A DNA stretch of 64,000 nucleotides, taken from Albugo candida (Eukaryota; Oomycota; Peronosporomycetes; Albuginales). The stretch's first letter is position 1; every line of letters starts with the position of its first letter. The notes under the pieces are model-generated. The model did not search any database and was not told the origin of the DNA. It worked only from the letters and a program-made list of their open reading frames with translations. Made by a program: the position numbers and the translations under genes. Below, piece by piece: positions 10,990-23,447 of the stretch. The DNA lies in contig JBDOQK010000009.1 of assembly GCA_040437565.1 (NCBI GenBank), positions 372,001-436,000 on the forward strand. The letters run 5' to 3'.

Positions 10990-13135
10990 AAAGTTTCAAC
11001 TGGGATATGCTAATACATATGACACTTTCGATCTGACACAAATTTCTATTTCTATACACTACCCGCAAGATTGCAATATGCTATTCTCACCAGTTCACCA
11101 AACCTACAACACATTTGAAGAGCTCTTCAAAGATGTAAAAGAGTTTGCATCCATTGAAGGCTATGCCTTGGCTATAAAGAGCTCTACCAAACATCTGCGA
11201 TACTACATGAAGTGCGACTTAGAAAGGACATATTGGATCACAAAAAAGTTCAGCTCTGCTGATACAAAGTAAAACAGATGAAACCTTACTCAGGAAAATC
11301 GACAGGGCCAAACTGCCACCAAGTTAATTGACTGCCCGTTTTTGCTCTACGCTACAATATATTAACGTGATTCAAAATGGAGATTACTTGTGATAAATGG
11401 TCAACATAACCATGAAAAATCAAAGATATTGCTGGGCATCCAATAGCACCAAGACATACCATTGAAGCAAAAACTACAATTCAAAGGTGCTTTCAATCTG
11501 GAGCTAGATCCAGCGAGGCGAGAAAATCTCTTGAGCTGCAAGAGCATCAAACTGAGCTAGCATGAAGGACATTTACGATGAAAAGGTAAGGCATGAATTA
11601 GCCTCAGAAATTTATGTACTCAAGAATGCTATTGTTTGACTTCATTCTAATCCTTTCACTTTCCAGGGTAAGATGCGAAATCAGTCCCTCAATGGCAGAC
11701 ACAAATCGCAGCACTACTTGAGGAACTGAAGGAAGACAATACATCTCTTCAACCCAATGCAGCAAAGAAAACAATCGGACGGACCTTTTTTCGCCGATCC
11801 AAAGTCTATCAAATGGACACGACGCTTTCCTTCTGTTGTGTTGTTGGACAACACATACAAGACAAACAAGTATAAAATTCCCCTCATCCATGCTGTTGGG
11901 TTTACTTGCCTTAATTCAGCATTATAATCATCCTTTACATTACTGCCGAGGGAGCATCAGGAGGACTACATATGGGCGCTACACCAGATCAAAAGTATCT
12001 ATAACGGGGTATCCTCTCCGAAAGTCACAATCACAGATCGCGAGCTTGAGCTAGCAGGAGCTGCCCAGGAAGTATTCCCAACAAGCACGCATCTCTTTTG
12101 TCGTTGGCATATTAAAAAAATGTGCTGGCAAACTGTAACGGCAAATTTGGTACTTCAATAGAATTTGATGACTTCATGAGTGATTGGTCACACTAAGTAT
12201 GTTTTTCATGAAAAAACGCAGATTTCATTAATATCTAATTACAAGAATCATTCTTGCAGTTGCAGAACAGCATCCTAAAAATTTTACCAGCTCGTGGGAA
12301 AAGATGAAAATAAAGTATGAATCAAATCTTGCTGTACTTGGAAGAGACATTGCTTGTGCACAAGGAACGACTTTTAACAGCATGGACAAAGTTCTACCCT
12401 AACTTCGTGAATTTTAACACATCGGTAGTTGAAGGAGCACATACCACAATCAAAAGATGGTTTAACGTGTCAACAATAGATTTACGTAATGTAAGAGCCA
12501 AGTTAACTGATTGTCTATAGCGGCAAGTGAGGGAGCTTCGGACAGCAGTTGCAGCACAGAGAATTGAGTCTACCATGATCTGAATGACACGATATATGAT
12601 GATGTAGTGCGTAAGGTGTCTCCCTTTGCTCTCAGAAAAAAAGATGAAATCAAGGAGGGCTTGGCTGGCAATAAGGCAAGGACTTGCACGCATTCTTTCA
12701 AAGCAATTTACGGTATACCCTGCTGGCACTCCCTTTCCAAAAAATCGATAATGAAGAAACTCTCTTACCACCCGACATCGACCAACAATGGCGCCTTCTC
12801 CAGAAATCGAGTCAACAGTCTCAGAGGATGCTAAAGAAGATTCAGAGACTGGTATTGGAGGATTTCGGTAAATTGTGCAGCGACTTGAGACAACTTACCA
12901 AGGCTTGACCTCCAGTGAACAAAAGGAAAGTTAGGTTCAACTTATGCAGATGGCAACCCAGAGATCAATAGCACCAAATTCCCCTGTACTATATTCAAGC
13001 AGCGATGAAGACCAGCAGGATCAAAGTAGCCTATTCAGAATGAAGCTTCCAAAAAAACGAGACCTGTCAGCAATTTCAGCATCAGACATAGGGAAAATGC
13101 AGGTGTGCTCATTACGGGAAAATAGACCATAAATA
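10990..13135 (+). mobile_element. Decayed Mutator-like (MULE) transposon
   Basis: Pieces of a MULE transposase appear in order but in changing frames: a FAR1/zinc-cluster-like N-terminus (FEELFKDVKEFASIEGYALA near 11115), the first DDE strand (LLDNTYKTNKYKIPLIHAVG around 11846-11905), the second acidic motif with the zinc-binding RWH (TITDRELELAG ... FCRWHIKK, about 12030-12120), a helical region (NFVNFNTSVVEGAHTTIKRW, about 12400-12470), and a SWIM-type zinc site (CTHSFKAIYGIPCWHSL, about 12685-12735). Stops and frame changes between them show it is inactive. It is related to the MULE at 22.3 kb but clearly diverged from it. Confidence 0.75.
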
Positions 13136-13324
13136 GCGGTCTTGCCGAATTCGGGTTACAAGCTTAGATCCAGGACAAGCTTTAATAGAAAACTAGATAT
13201 TTTTCTTCACAGTTGTTTTTCATTATATATTTTATGTTCGGGTGTTAGTGTATGGTAACTTGTGCATCTTTACGACGCATTATAGCTCAACAAACTGGCA
13301 ATGAATCGTCTATTGATTATGAGT

Positions 13325-13773
13325 GTTTAGCTCAGTTGTAGGTGTCTATATTACTAGAATTAGACTAAGTGACTTCTCTAGTTGCCTAGGCTATCATAAA
13401 TAACACACATACATATAAAAAACATTTCGTGAAATACCTTTGAGAGATGATAATATGTCTTCTAGTTGATAATCTATCGCAGTAGCCTCAGCACCTTAAT
13501 ACGAGACTGTATCCAGCTTGTAAATGCTGTTAAGTTGTAAAAATGTTCCAAAAATATCGTGATTTGCAAATTGGTGTGCATCACACTAGGCGGAACAATG
13601 CCATCCAACTAGGACTATGATCTGAGTTGCACTTGCGTTTTGACTTGTTTGTGCCGGACCCGCAGTAATGATCTTCGGCTTCTGAAAAATCCACCAAATG
13701 ATCCTTTTGTTGCGAGTTGATCCAGCACCTTTGCAAGCCGAATGCGTTCCTCGTGGTCGTAACACTGTCTTCG
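13325..13773 (-). repeat. Dispersed repeat family X, copy 1 (minus orientation)
   Basis: The reverse complement of this stretch matches two other places in the window, 21388-21907 and about 40265-40695. Shared landmarks are the segment around AACGCATTCGG with GCGGGTCCGGCAC, and the segment GATAGCCTAGGCAACTAGAG with the TTAGTCTAATTCTAGTAAT that follows. It ends at a gap (13774-13873). No coding capacity is convincing; it could be an LTR or untranslated part of a retroelement. Confidence 0.65.
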
Positions 13774-13873
13774 NNNNNNNNNNNNNNNNNNNNNNNNNNN
13801 NNNNNNNNNNNNNNNNNNNNNNNNNNNNNNNNNNNNNNNNNNNNNNNNNNNNNNNNNNNNNNNNNNNNNNNNN

Positions 13874-14879
13874 AAAAAAGTTGTTTTTTCGAGTTGTTCT
13901 TACTAAATTGGCGGGTTACTTAGTAGCCGGCAAATTGAGAAGTCCACTTATCAAGCTCATTAACTAATTCCCGAATTAAAATATTCTCGATTTACAATCA
14001 ACCTAGCGAGAGAATTGAATGTATTATGGTAATTATATCAGTACATTCCGTATTCTAATCTGCTTAATGGCCTTGCAGAGAGACGTAAGGAATAAATGAG
14101 TGAACAGACAAGGTCTGTGCTACACCACATACTGCTTGGTGAAAAATATTGCTGCGACGATATGAATTACGCAGTTCACATCATGGATCGTGCATCGTGT
14201 GATCCACATCCGGATACTACCGGACATGCCGATGGAAGGAAGAGTCGACGGCAATGCTTCCTTACTAGGTGACTTCTATTTTTCAGCAGGATGTCGGACA
14301 CGAAAAAGAGTATCACATATAGTCATATAGACAAAACGAGGCTTTATATTATTCGGATCATGGGAAAAGCTAGATGTGTTTGTGGCATAGACTTAAGGCC
14401 TGTGAACCCGATCCACTCAGCTCATTTTTCGAACGTTTGAAGACGCACTATCGGACGTCGACTACGGGGATAATCCTATTCACTAGGATTTGGATTATGA
14501 TGATCACAATCCTGATGCAAGCTGTGGAACATGGCAGCTTATATTAATATTCGTCCATTGCCGTCCGCATCGATGTCAATCAAATTTAATTTAAATACTC
14601 GATAGTAGACTGCAGTGTCGGGGGGAGGTGTAATTTCTCAAGTAGATATGCAAGAAACAGAATATTGAGGCATAACGCCCTACCTAATGGCGAACATTTG
14701 CGATCTATGGGTCCGCATAAATATCGAATCTAATCATTCCACTCAGATGCGACATCCAAATCGACATCAAATCGAAAGAAAGTAAGACATGAAGCTCTGG
14801 GAGTCCCGTCAACGTATTAACATGTAATTAAGTCACCCGAATCAGCATTACGGAAGGACGAAATCACAGAAAATGATTG
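13874..14879. other. Intergenic stretch, nothing recognised
   Basis: No supported gene. Some sequence may belong to the decayed copia element that follows, but no domain can be named here. Confidence 0.4.
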
Positions 14880-16230
14880 GCAGCAAGTGATCTTTACAGA
14901 CAAAGGGAATGAACATGAATGCATACGAAAACATATTTGCAGAATCGTCGCACTTGAATATCACAAAAGTATTTATATCGACTCTGCAGGAAGGTATTAA
15001 TTTTTCAGTTGTAAATATGAAAACGATGTGTCGGTTTTTGCTAAGAAGTATCGGAATATTCAATGGCTATCTGGGAAATGAAGATTTTGTTATCAGCACG
15101 TGGAGCGGAAGAGAAGCACAATCAGACCAGCTGGCTCAACCTGTTTGCTTTATACATACAGAGTTTTGTCTCGATTCGAACTCGCAGCTTTTGATTTCAA
15201 ATAATCTAGTCAAGGCAGAGTCTCAAATATCGAATGCAATCTAACGCAATATGGACAAAAACTATACCAGCATTGCTTTCAACCATTCGATATACGTGTT
15301 TTGAGAAGAAATTAACTTCAAAGATTTATTTCACACTGTATCTTGACAGCATGTTGGTCGGACAAAAGACGGCTGATTGGATTGAAGAACTGCAAACGGA
15401 ATTCGACATCGATTCAAAATTGAAGATCTAGGAATCTCGCTGTGTTAAGGGCATCAAAGAAATGAAGAACGGATGATTTGAAGAATAATCAAGAAGTTGC
15501 CAAGACTGTCGGCAAAATATGAAAAAAGCCAACACGATAAGTCAAAGAGTTAAATGTACTGTGGTACTTACTTTCGAAGATGAATGAAGAAGACCCGGCG
15601 GTGGAGATTGAAACTATCGATATTCGGTTGGTTGCAAAAAGACCTGATATTGAATTTTGTGCATGAAAAAAGTAACAGACAGTTGAACTTGCTCAGCGGA
15701 ATGCAGCTATTTTGATCGTCTGAAAGCACGAGCACCATTGTATGTTTTCCCAAGGACGAAAAAAGTAGATACAAGAAGCGCATCAGCGACACAAATTGTG
15801 GAATAAATAAAGCTAGCAGAAAATGTATGCCGGAGTCCATGGTAGTGATCTATGACTTGTCTATGATTCAAATAGATGGGTGAGAACCATTGCAGTGATT
15901 ACTGCTGTTGCAGCACGCCAGATCCTATGATTATCTATGCAACGACTAATAATAGCTACACGCTTTGCCGGCTGAGTCACAAAGGATATGAAAGACCGCT
16001 TCAAAATAAAAAAGAGTATGAAAGTATTATTGCTATGTAGGGAAGCAACATATCAAGCGAAGCAACATCTTGGAGTATACTACGAGCATGAAACAACTAG
16101 CCGACATTCTCACGAAATAAATATTGATAAGACATTGCAATACATGGTTAAAAAGTATAATGGAAGAAATTGTCTGTCGGCAGGTATTGCTGACGAAATC
16201 TTGCGCTTACATTACCTATCAATTTGAGGA
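14880..16230 (+). mobile_element. Ty1/copia reverse transcriptase/RNase H remnant (fossil)
   Basis: Copia reverse-transcriptase landmarks are visible in several frames: an FNGYLG-type motif near 15060, a LYLDSMLVGQKTADWIEELQ block (about 15335-15395, the region around the catalytic [YF]xDD-like site of copia RT), and further downstream an RNase H/C-terminal tail with a KQLADILTK-like end near 16095-16120. No terminal repeats were identified. The copy is broken many times and looks old. It is in the same orientation as the element at 5.6-9.2 kb but shares no obvious recent identity with it. Confidence 0.55.
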
Positions 16231-17824
16231 AGGCATACTCATCGAGAGATATGAATCTGAGTAAAAAGCTTTGTACAGCCGCGGAGATAAACCAGCCGCT
16301 GAGACTTTCCGAAATTCCTCCCTCTCTATACACATACTGGACGTCGTCGCGCTCTATCCGTTCTCTTTCCTAGGTCTAATTACATAGTGTCAATCGCATT
16401 CAAAGCTCAATTGTTTACATCTGCATATTGACTTTTTAAGAATTCAAGTCATCATCATTGATTTTAGGGCCGATGGAGCTCAGGCCTTTCTGAGCTAATG
16501 ATAGAATATGCTGATGAGCTAGACCGCAAGTAGCAGATACCACACAGCGATATCATGTGAATATATGGCTGAGCCGTAGTAACGCGCATTTTACCATGTA
16601 GGTTCTATACAGATAACTGTGAAACCAACTTCGCAACTCTCCTGTGTCATCCGCTGAAGTTGCCCTCAAAAACGATGTCACTATATTGCACGATGACGCA
16701 TTAAGGGGCGACGGTCTCACGTCTATATATGCGGACATTCCTGTATAGATAGAACAGAGCGCTAAAGCAAAGATTCTGTGAGGTTTAATTACACGTTAAG
16801 CGATAAAAACTGCTTCCGTGAAAACAAGCCTGGTCTAGTAGAAGGAGATAATTGCTAGTGACTCTTGAATCTATAGAGATAAAACCGACTTCCGCTCATA
16901 AGATTTATGGAATGATCAGCGCGCCATAGTTTGACTCAGGCTTTTCTGATGCATTTTGAGGGAGGCTGTATGTTAGCTTAAATACTCACTCATCCAAGCA
17001 CACTTACGAGCACTTTATATTTGGCTTCAACGGTCGACCGTGACGTTGCTGTATATCAATGATGCGGCGAATTGCGTCCCATAGTGCTCAATGCCACATC
17101 TTCGGGATTCTTGATATTGCTGCTTTGTGTTATCGATATGAAAGGTCAACGTTCGTGCAGCCATGGCTGCTCTGGAATAGTGCTTCTCAACATAGCATCA
17201 ATGAAGGCTGTAAGTTATAAATAAATATGGGCGTCAAAAATATCAGCCTTTTAGCACCTTTCATCTTTAGGTATCCCAAAGCAGGTCATAGCCCATTTGA
17301 ATCTTTGCATGGCGCCGTTATGTGACTTTTCTGACGGTAAGACAATCTCATATGGTAAGCTCGCTGTTTAATGTTTTCGATGTTAAGTGAGTGACTCGAA
17401 TGTCAAGTTAGTTGTGCTACCGAAAGCACCTATTCAAAAAAATAATACGGTTCGATGGGGCTCATCAGCGTAAGTAGCTTTATTACTAGTAAAATCTCTT
17501 CATTACCTTATAGTCATAGCAATTCCATTGGTATCATCGACCTTCACTTCTTAATACGGGTTGTCAAGATGCCCCGTTGTTACCTTGAGAAGCACAAAAC
17601 ATGATCGGAATAGTTTTATGGCGAATAACTCGTGATTGATTGATCCTAGCGCGAATTGCCTCGTTGCAGCATAGATCGATCAATCAGGGTTGGAGCTTTC
17701 TATAAAAATAAAGAAGCATTTCATGTGATGTGCTTCGTTTAAGATCGTAGAGTATTGGCTGAAATACTGGAGGACCAAATCAAGCGCGCACGATATAAAT
17801 GCTCCCGCTACGGCCGATTGCACG
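16231..17824. other. Intergenic stretch upstream of the glycosyltransferase
   Basis: Only short frames on both strands. On the minus strand around 17100-17220 a protein-like run of about 20 codons (with PEQPWLHER) is soon stopped; too short to call a gene. A weak initiator-like sequence (CACCATTTCCCGCAATG, about 17827-17843) lies just upstream of the preferred start codon of the next gene. Confidence 0.4.
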
Positions 17825-17864
17825 GCACCATTTCCCGCAATGTCAACTGAATAACCCACGCTAT

Positions 17865-20799
17865 ATGATAATGTATTCATTATCAATTGTATTCATTCTT
17901 TCGATGATTGGAAATTATACATTGCTCTTTACGCAACATCGATTTGGTTTCGCTAAATCAAATACATACATGGCAGAGCACAACAACCTAAATGAACGAA
18001 AGTTAGTCGCTATGATATTTACTTCGGGGTGTTCGGAACTTGATCTCATCCAAAGCGAGGTTCTTGCTACCACAGCTCGGCAATTTGAGTTTACGCATAA
18101 AATAACTCATTTGATGTATGGATGCAGTGATGGCGCGTACAGAGCATTCATCAAGCGGAAAAATCCTGAAAACAGAGTAGAGACATTTTTAGTGTCAGAA
18201 ATTAGCGGTTGGAAAGAACTTGGTTCAAGCATTTTTTCTTACGGAGATGCTGCTGTGACGACAACAATTCATGCTCAAGTACTACAAAAATGGATGACTA
18301 CAAAAGCTGGTCTTACTCTTGATGATGAGGAGAACGTATACGTCGTACTCGTTGATAGTGATTCCATATTCACCAAGAAAATTGATTTTAAACATCTAAT
18401 TGAGGAAGCGGATGAGGTTGAAAACCCAAGATTCTTCGCTCAAGATGCTGCCTGGTATAAGCCACGGAAGCAACCATTCACAGATCTTGAACAACGTCAA
18501 TTGCTTGATAAGGTTCCGTTTTTGAAGCTTGGTAAATTGCGTCAAGTGAAAGACTGGAGATTATTTGGAGGCCGAGGTCCTTTTGTGATTGAACGGAAAA
18601 CACTTTTCTCCAAGATCTTACCAGCGGCGGCGCAGATTTGGTCTGCCTTACCTTCGAACAAAAAACAGCTCGTGTTCCCTATTGCAGCTGCGCATCACAG
18701 CGAGCCTATGGCAATTTCTGGAGCTTTGATGATTCATCATTATGTATCACGCTACGAAAATTGGGATTTTGCTGATTACATTGAAAGTAATCCATGCGAA
18801 AACGGAGTTCAGAAAGATGCCCGGGCATTGAATTCCTTCCCGATCAGCATTAGAGCCAAAAACTTCACACTGCCAGTTTGGATCGATGGACGTGATTGGA
18901 ATTTTATAGATGAATTTATCCCCACTGATTATTTTGATTGCGATGCATGGCTGCTACGTGAGCCATCTGAGAAATTCTGGAATTTAGCATCGACCACAAA
19001 AGGCTACGAACGTGTATCTACGATCTTACGTCGACGACATGCTATTGGAGTATTTATGGCAATCCGTGCGTACAATGATGTCGCTCGCATCTATCGTAGG
19101 CGCTTTTGTTCAAGCGGATACAATGATAACAAGAACTTAATAATGGGCTTCAATAGAACACACTACACAACAGCTCTTCCCTACAGTGTTGCTCATGCGT
19201 CTAGACGAGGCCAATTAGAATACTCACTATGGCATGAAAAGGTACTAACAGAAGATGGGACAACGTCGCAGCGAAACGGCTCGGACATTTTTGAAAATGA
19301 GGATCTTCACTTTGTCTTTTTAACCACTTGTGATCCTTCCCAACATTGGCAAAGCCGAGTTCTTGTAAGTTCATTTCTCCGCGTGCATCATCTTGGGCGC
19401 TTGACGAGAATCGTATCTGGTTGTGATGAAGCTTCTCTGCGAGCACTACTAAAAAAGGAGCCTATGCATCCACGAATGCAGCTCCATGTGGCCGATAATT
19501 ATACTCATCGACCCGCACGTGAGAATGAGAAAACTTCCGCGAGTTTTATTGATTCGTACCTTAGATACAGCAAACCTTTTGGAATAAGGCACTGGCTCAG
19601 ACACGCTAATCCTCCCGTACTAGAATCAACCATAATTCTAGTTGAGCCTGATTTCATATTCCTTCAACCTTTACTACTCGACTCTAGGGTACGCCTAACT
19701 TCGGCGGAAAAAGTCATCTCGGGTGGTGTCGACGACATGGAAGTGCTGGAGGGTTTACGTCAATACAAGCGATTTTATGTATACGAAGGGTACCCTTCCA
19801 TGAATGTTACGATCCAGATCAGTAATGGCTCCGCTATAGCGCAACGTCTCACTTCACATATTGGGCTACCAGACTTTGATGCAGAAAATAACATTTACTC
19901 GACGATTTGCCCAGAATGCAATCTTCTCAATAAAAGGGATAAGATGAAAGACTTTAGTGTTGGTTCTCCATACATTCTTTCAAGGAAAGATCTTTCATTG
20001 ATGATTGATGACTACTGTTTGATGACATTTAGGTTGCATGAAATAGATGGTACATCTCAAATGGACACGTACGTGTTAGCCAGTTCCAAGAATGGAATCA
20101 GGCACACTATATTTGACAATCTGGCGTCAGGCAGGATNNNNNNNNNNNNNNNNNNNNNNNNNNNNNNNNNNNNNNNNNNNNNNNNNNNNNNNNNNNNNNN
20201 NNNNNNNNNNNNNNNNNNNNNNNNNNNNNNNNNNNNNGAAAGATCTTTCATTGATGATTGATGACTACTGTTTGATGACATTTAGGTTGCATGAAATAGA
20301 TGGTACATCTCAAATGGACACGTACGTGTTAGCCAGTTCCAAGAATGGAATCAGGCACACTATATTTGACAATCTGGCGTCAGGCAGGATTGACAGAGAC
20401 AGCTACCCACACTTTGTCACCTATATAGGTGAGGAAGCAAATCCCTGCTCCAATTCGGATGGCCTTTTTATACGCAATGAGATGCCCGTAATGTTACGTT
20501 CGACTCATGATTTTACAGCTGTTGATTCAGATGGAAACCAGTGGATCTACTCAGTACGACTAATTCCAACTGATCTATTCGAATGTGATTCTTGGCTATT
20601 ATCGCTACCTCCCATTGAAGTTTGGACCATTGCTCGAGATTCAAAATCTACTGAGAGGATGCTTCAGGCATATGGCTTGTGCACGTTTATCAAAGCCTCC
20701 AACCAGGCAATTATTGAATACAAGTCAAAATATTGTCCTGATGGGTATAATGTCAACAAGCGATTACGTTTGTTGGATGGAAATGGTACAGTGATGTAA
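17865..20799 (+). CDS. Two-module type II membrane glycosyltransferase, peptidyl-Ser galactosyl-/Hyp arabinosyltransferase-like
   Basis: The protein begins with a short cytoplasmic tail and one hydrophobic anchor (SLSIVFILSMIGNYTLLF), the layout of a Golgi glycosyltransferase. Two homologous modules of about 400 residues follow. Module 1 opens with FTSGCSELDLIQSEVL and has the acidic motif VVLVDSDSIF; module 2 opens with FLTTCDPSQHWQSRVL ... TRIVSGCDE and has ILVEPDFIFLQPL. Each ends with P-T-D-x-F-x-C-D-x-W-L-L. This matches the plant and algal peptidyl-serine alpha-galactosyltransferase / hydroxyproline O-arabinosyltransferase group, where the acidic motif binds the metal-nucleotide sugar. 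Module 2 is closer to the family consensus; module 1 may be regulatory or differently specific. The gene crosses a gap with 153 bases repeated (19985-20137 and 20238-20390); counting these once gives about 893 residues from the ATG at 17865. An in-frame ATG at 17799 is possible, but only the later start puts the anchor at the N-terminus. No intron is needed. Confidence 0.75.
19985..20390. repeat. Gap with duplicated flanks inside the glycosyltransferase
   Basis: 153 bases (19985-20137) recur as 20238-20390 around 100 N. The shift is 253 bases, so the frame after the gap differs from the frame before it, yet both encode the same residues. This is the signature of an overlap that was not merged. 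Confidence 0.9.
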
Positions 20800-21221
20800 G
20801 AAGGTAGGCGATGTTATCGCACAGTCTGATACATTGTATTCGATCGATATGTGAACACCCAAGCGATAAAAGTTGCTGCTTCACGTTTTGCGCAGACGTT
20901 CTTGTTGACTCAAAGTGAGCGTCAAAAAGTAGAATTGTCAACTACATCTATATTGTAATTACTTTGTCATTCCATTGAACGCATATCATTGCAAACGAAT
21001 TGACGAACAGCGTTCGGCATACACATTCGAGTTATGATCAGACCGCCATCAGCACTCACAAATTCTTCGATACTTTTTAATCCCGATATTAATTACTTGA
21101 CTTGCGCGATAGTCGCCATCGACAAATAATTCTGATGCTGGATTTGGCCAATAGAAACCTAAATTATCGGTGTCACTATTGCCACAGACGTTTTGATCAA
21201 TACCACAGACAAAACACCTCT
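20800..21221. other. Intergenic stretch, nothing recognised
   Basis: Region 3' of the glycosyltransferase. No frame or repeat of note. Confidence 0.4.
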
Positions 21222-21287
21222 GGCTAATTTGTGTAAACGAATATGTTTGGCTAATTTGTCTAAACTAATATGATTGGCTTATTTGTG
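21222..21287. repeat. Short tandem repeat, unit about 26-27 bases
   Basis: The unit beginning GGCTAATTTGTGTAAAC is present at 21222, again at 21249 and partly at 21275, where a 100-N gap (21288-21387) cuts it off. The number of units is therefore unknown, and the repeat may have caused the gap. Confidence 0.75.
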
Positions 21288-21387
21288 NNNNNNNNNNNNN
21301 NNNNNNNNNNNNNNNNNNNNNNNNNNNNNNNNNNNNNNNNNNNNNNNNNNNNNNNNNNNNNNNNNNNNNNNNNNNNNNNNNNNNNNN

Positions 21388-21907
21388 AACGCATTCGGCT
21401 TGCAAAGATGCTGGATCAACTCGCAACGCAAGGATCATTTGGTGGATTTTTCAGAAGTCGAAGATCATTGCTGCGGGTCCGGCACAGGCGAGTGGAACGG
21501 CAAGTGCAACTCGGATCCTTGTCCTAGTTGGCGGGTTATGCTCACCGTAGTGTGGCGCACACCATTGCGCACAACACGGTACTTTGGACCATTTTTCAAC
21601 CCACGGTACGTTGGACCGTTTTACAACTTACGGTACTTTTGGACCCTTTTACAACACACGGTAGTTTTGGACCATATTTTCACAACTTTTTACAGCTTTC
21701 AACATTTATCCGTTACACGATGGATACACTCTCATACTGTAGCGGTGGACACTACCGCACTGCAGCACTAGCAACGGGGGACATATTATCATCTCTCACA
21801 GGTATTTTGCAAAACGTTTATATATGTATATATGTTATTTAAGATAGCCTAGGCAACTAGAGAAGTCAGTTAGTCTAATTCTAGTAATACAGACACCTTC
21901 AACTGAT
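21388..21907 (+). repeat. Dispersed repeat family X, copy 2 (plus orientation)
   Basis: Closely similar to the reverse complement of 13325-13773 and more distantly to 40265-40695. It holds the AACGCATTCGG and GCGGGTCCGGCAC landmarks near 21388-21486 and the GATAGCCTAGGCAACTAGAG landmark near 21844. A run of related ACGGTA-TTTGGACC-like segments (about 21579-21672) looks like a degenerate internal tandem repeat. Confidence 0.7.
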
Positions 21908-22347
21908 TGATGGAGATCGAACGTTACGTGACGTGCGAGCGAACGAGATGTGGAATGGGCAACCAATTTGGCCATAATCGCAGGACTTGTGCAATAAGGG
22001 ACGCGTAATTGTATGCTTTATTATCCTTACTACATAGCGCATTATTGATCAGAGGTTTTAATCCAAGACTGGGTTTTCCTCGGATTAATCCTACTCATGT
22101 GTACATCAGTACGTATAGTATACATTCTTGGTATATTTTTTAGGGATCCGCTAACGAACCATCAACTCCATATTTCCAGCCAATCACAGACCTCCAGTGG
22201 CTTTTCAGGGGAGTCGCGATACAATATTTTTTTAGAATACAAAATAACTCACCTTTGCCAAGTTCACAGTTGCCATCTTCTTGCCACCTTCCTTCCAACT
22301 TCCGATCTCCACTCATATCAGTCTTTGTCAGCCTTATCATATCAACG

Positions 22348-23347
22348 ATGAACCCCCTTGACCTTGAATCTCTTCCTGACCATGCATTTGGTAACTTGAA
22401 AGAAGCCCGTAATGCGGTTGACAAGTTGTTCCAAGATGAAGGGTACATAATGACCATCTTGCGCACCAGACACGTTGGGAACAAACCCTCTGGAGAGGTC
22501 AAAGGACTTCACGTAGCATGCTCTTGCAGTGGAAGACTACGGACCACTTCTTTACAACAACAGCGTCAACGCATACGAGGAAGTCGCGCTACCGCTTGCA
22601 AGTTTAGCTTGATGATTCGTCGGCGTGCAGAACTTGGATGGCTGGTAGAGCTTGGCATGCATGACCACAACCATAAAGCTTCTATGGACCCTAAGGTTCA
22701 TCCACAAGGTCGCGCACTCACAAATGAACAGCGCGCTGTGGTTCTTGGTATTATCCTTGATGTTCTCCCACCTGTCCGCATTGTGGCAAGCATGAGAAGG
22801 CAAAATCTCTCGGTCACACCCCGTGACATTTACAACATCAAGCAAGCCGAGCGACGGCGTGTTTTGGGTGGACGCTCATCATTTGCTGCCCTACTTGACA
22901 GCCTGGAAGGGAATGCCTCCACTCCATACTCCACCCAGTTTGATGATGAGCGCAAGCTTACTCACCTACTTACTGTTTCTGCATCTTCAAAAGAAATCTG
23001 TAGCAAATACAGCGCCAACAAGATCTGGATTATTGACTCAACGCACACGACCAATCGCTTTGGTCTACCGCTTGCACATGCTGTTGGAGTTACCGCTACT
23101 GACCAAAGCTTCACATTTGCATACTGCGTCATGTCAGCTGAAGGCGAGGACAACTACCTTTGGGCCGTGCGCCTCATCCGTGAGGTTTCCAACAGATTCT
23201 CTCTGCCAACATATACTACGTTTGTCACTGATCGCGAGCTGGCGCTGATGAATGCACTGAATAGAGTCTTCCCAGATGCAAATTTTTTGCTGTGTCGCTG
23301 GCACATCAGCAAGAATATTCTGAGCAAGCAGCGGAAAACCTTTGCAT
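22348..23347 (+). mobile_element. Mutator-like (MULE) transposase, 3' end lost in gap
   Basis: An uninterrupted frame from ATG 22348 runs about 333 codons into a gap (23348-23447). It shows an N-terminal zinc-cluster DNA-binding region (HVACSCSGRLRT ... TACKFSL ... HDHNH), then the MULE catalytic core: first Asp in IWIIDSTHTTNRFGLPLAHA, second in FVTDRELALMNAL, and the zinc-binding LLCRWHISKNI. A transposase of this type cuts and pastes DNA using these acidic residues; the third acidic residue would lie beyond the gap. There is no stop or frameshift in the visible part, so unlike the copy at 11-13 kb it may be young. Terminal inverted repeats were not found. Sequence after the gap does not continue the frame. 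Confidence 0.85.
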
Positions 23348-23447
23348 NNNNNNNNNNNNNNNNNNNNNNNNNNNNNNNNNNNNNNNNNNNNNNNNNNNNN
23401 NNNNNNNNNNNNNNNNNNNNNNNNNNNNNNNNNNNNNNNNNNNNNNN

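Noticed and set aside
21222-21287. CRISPR-like repeat array
   Set aside because: Units are directly adjacent with no spacers and only two and a half copies; a simple tandem repeat in a eukaryotic genome.
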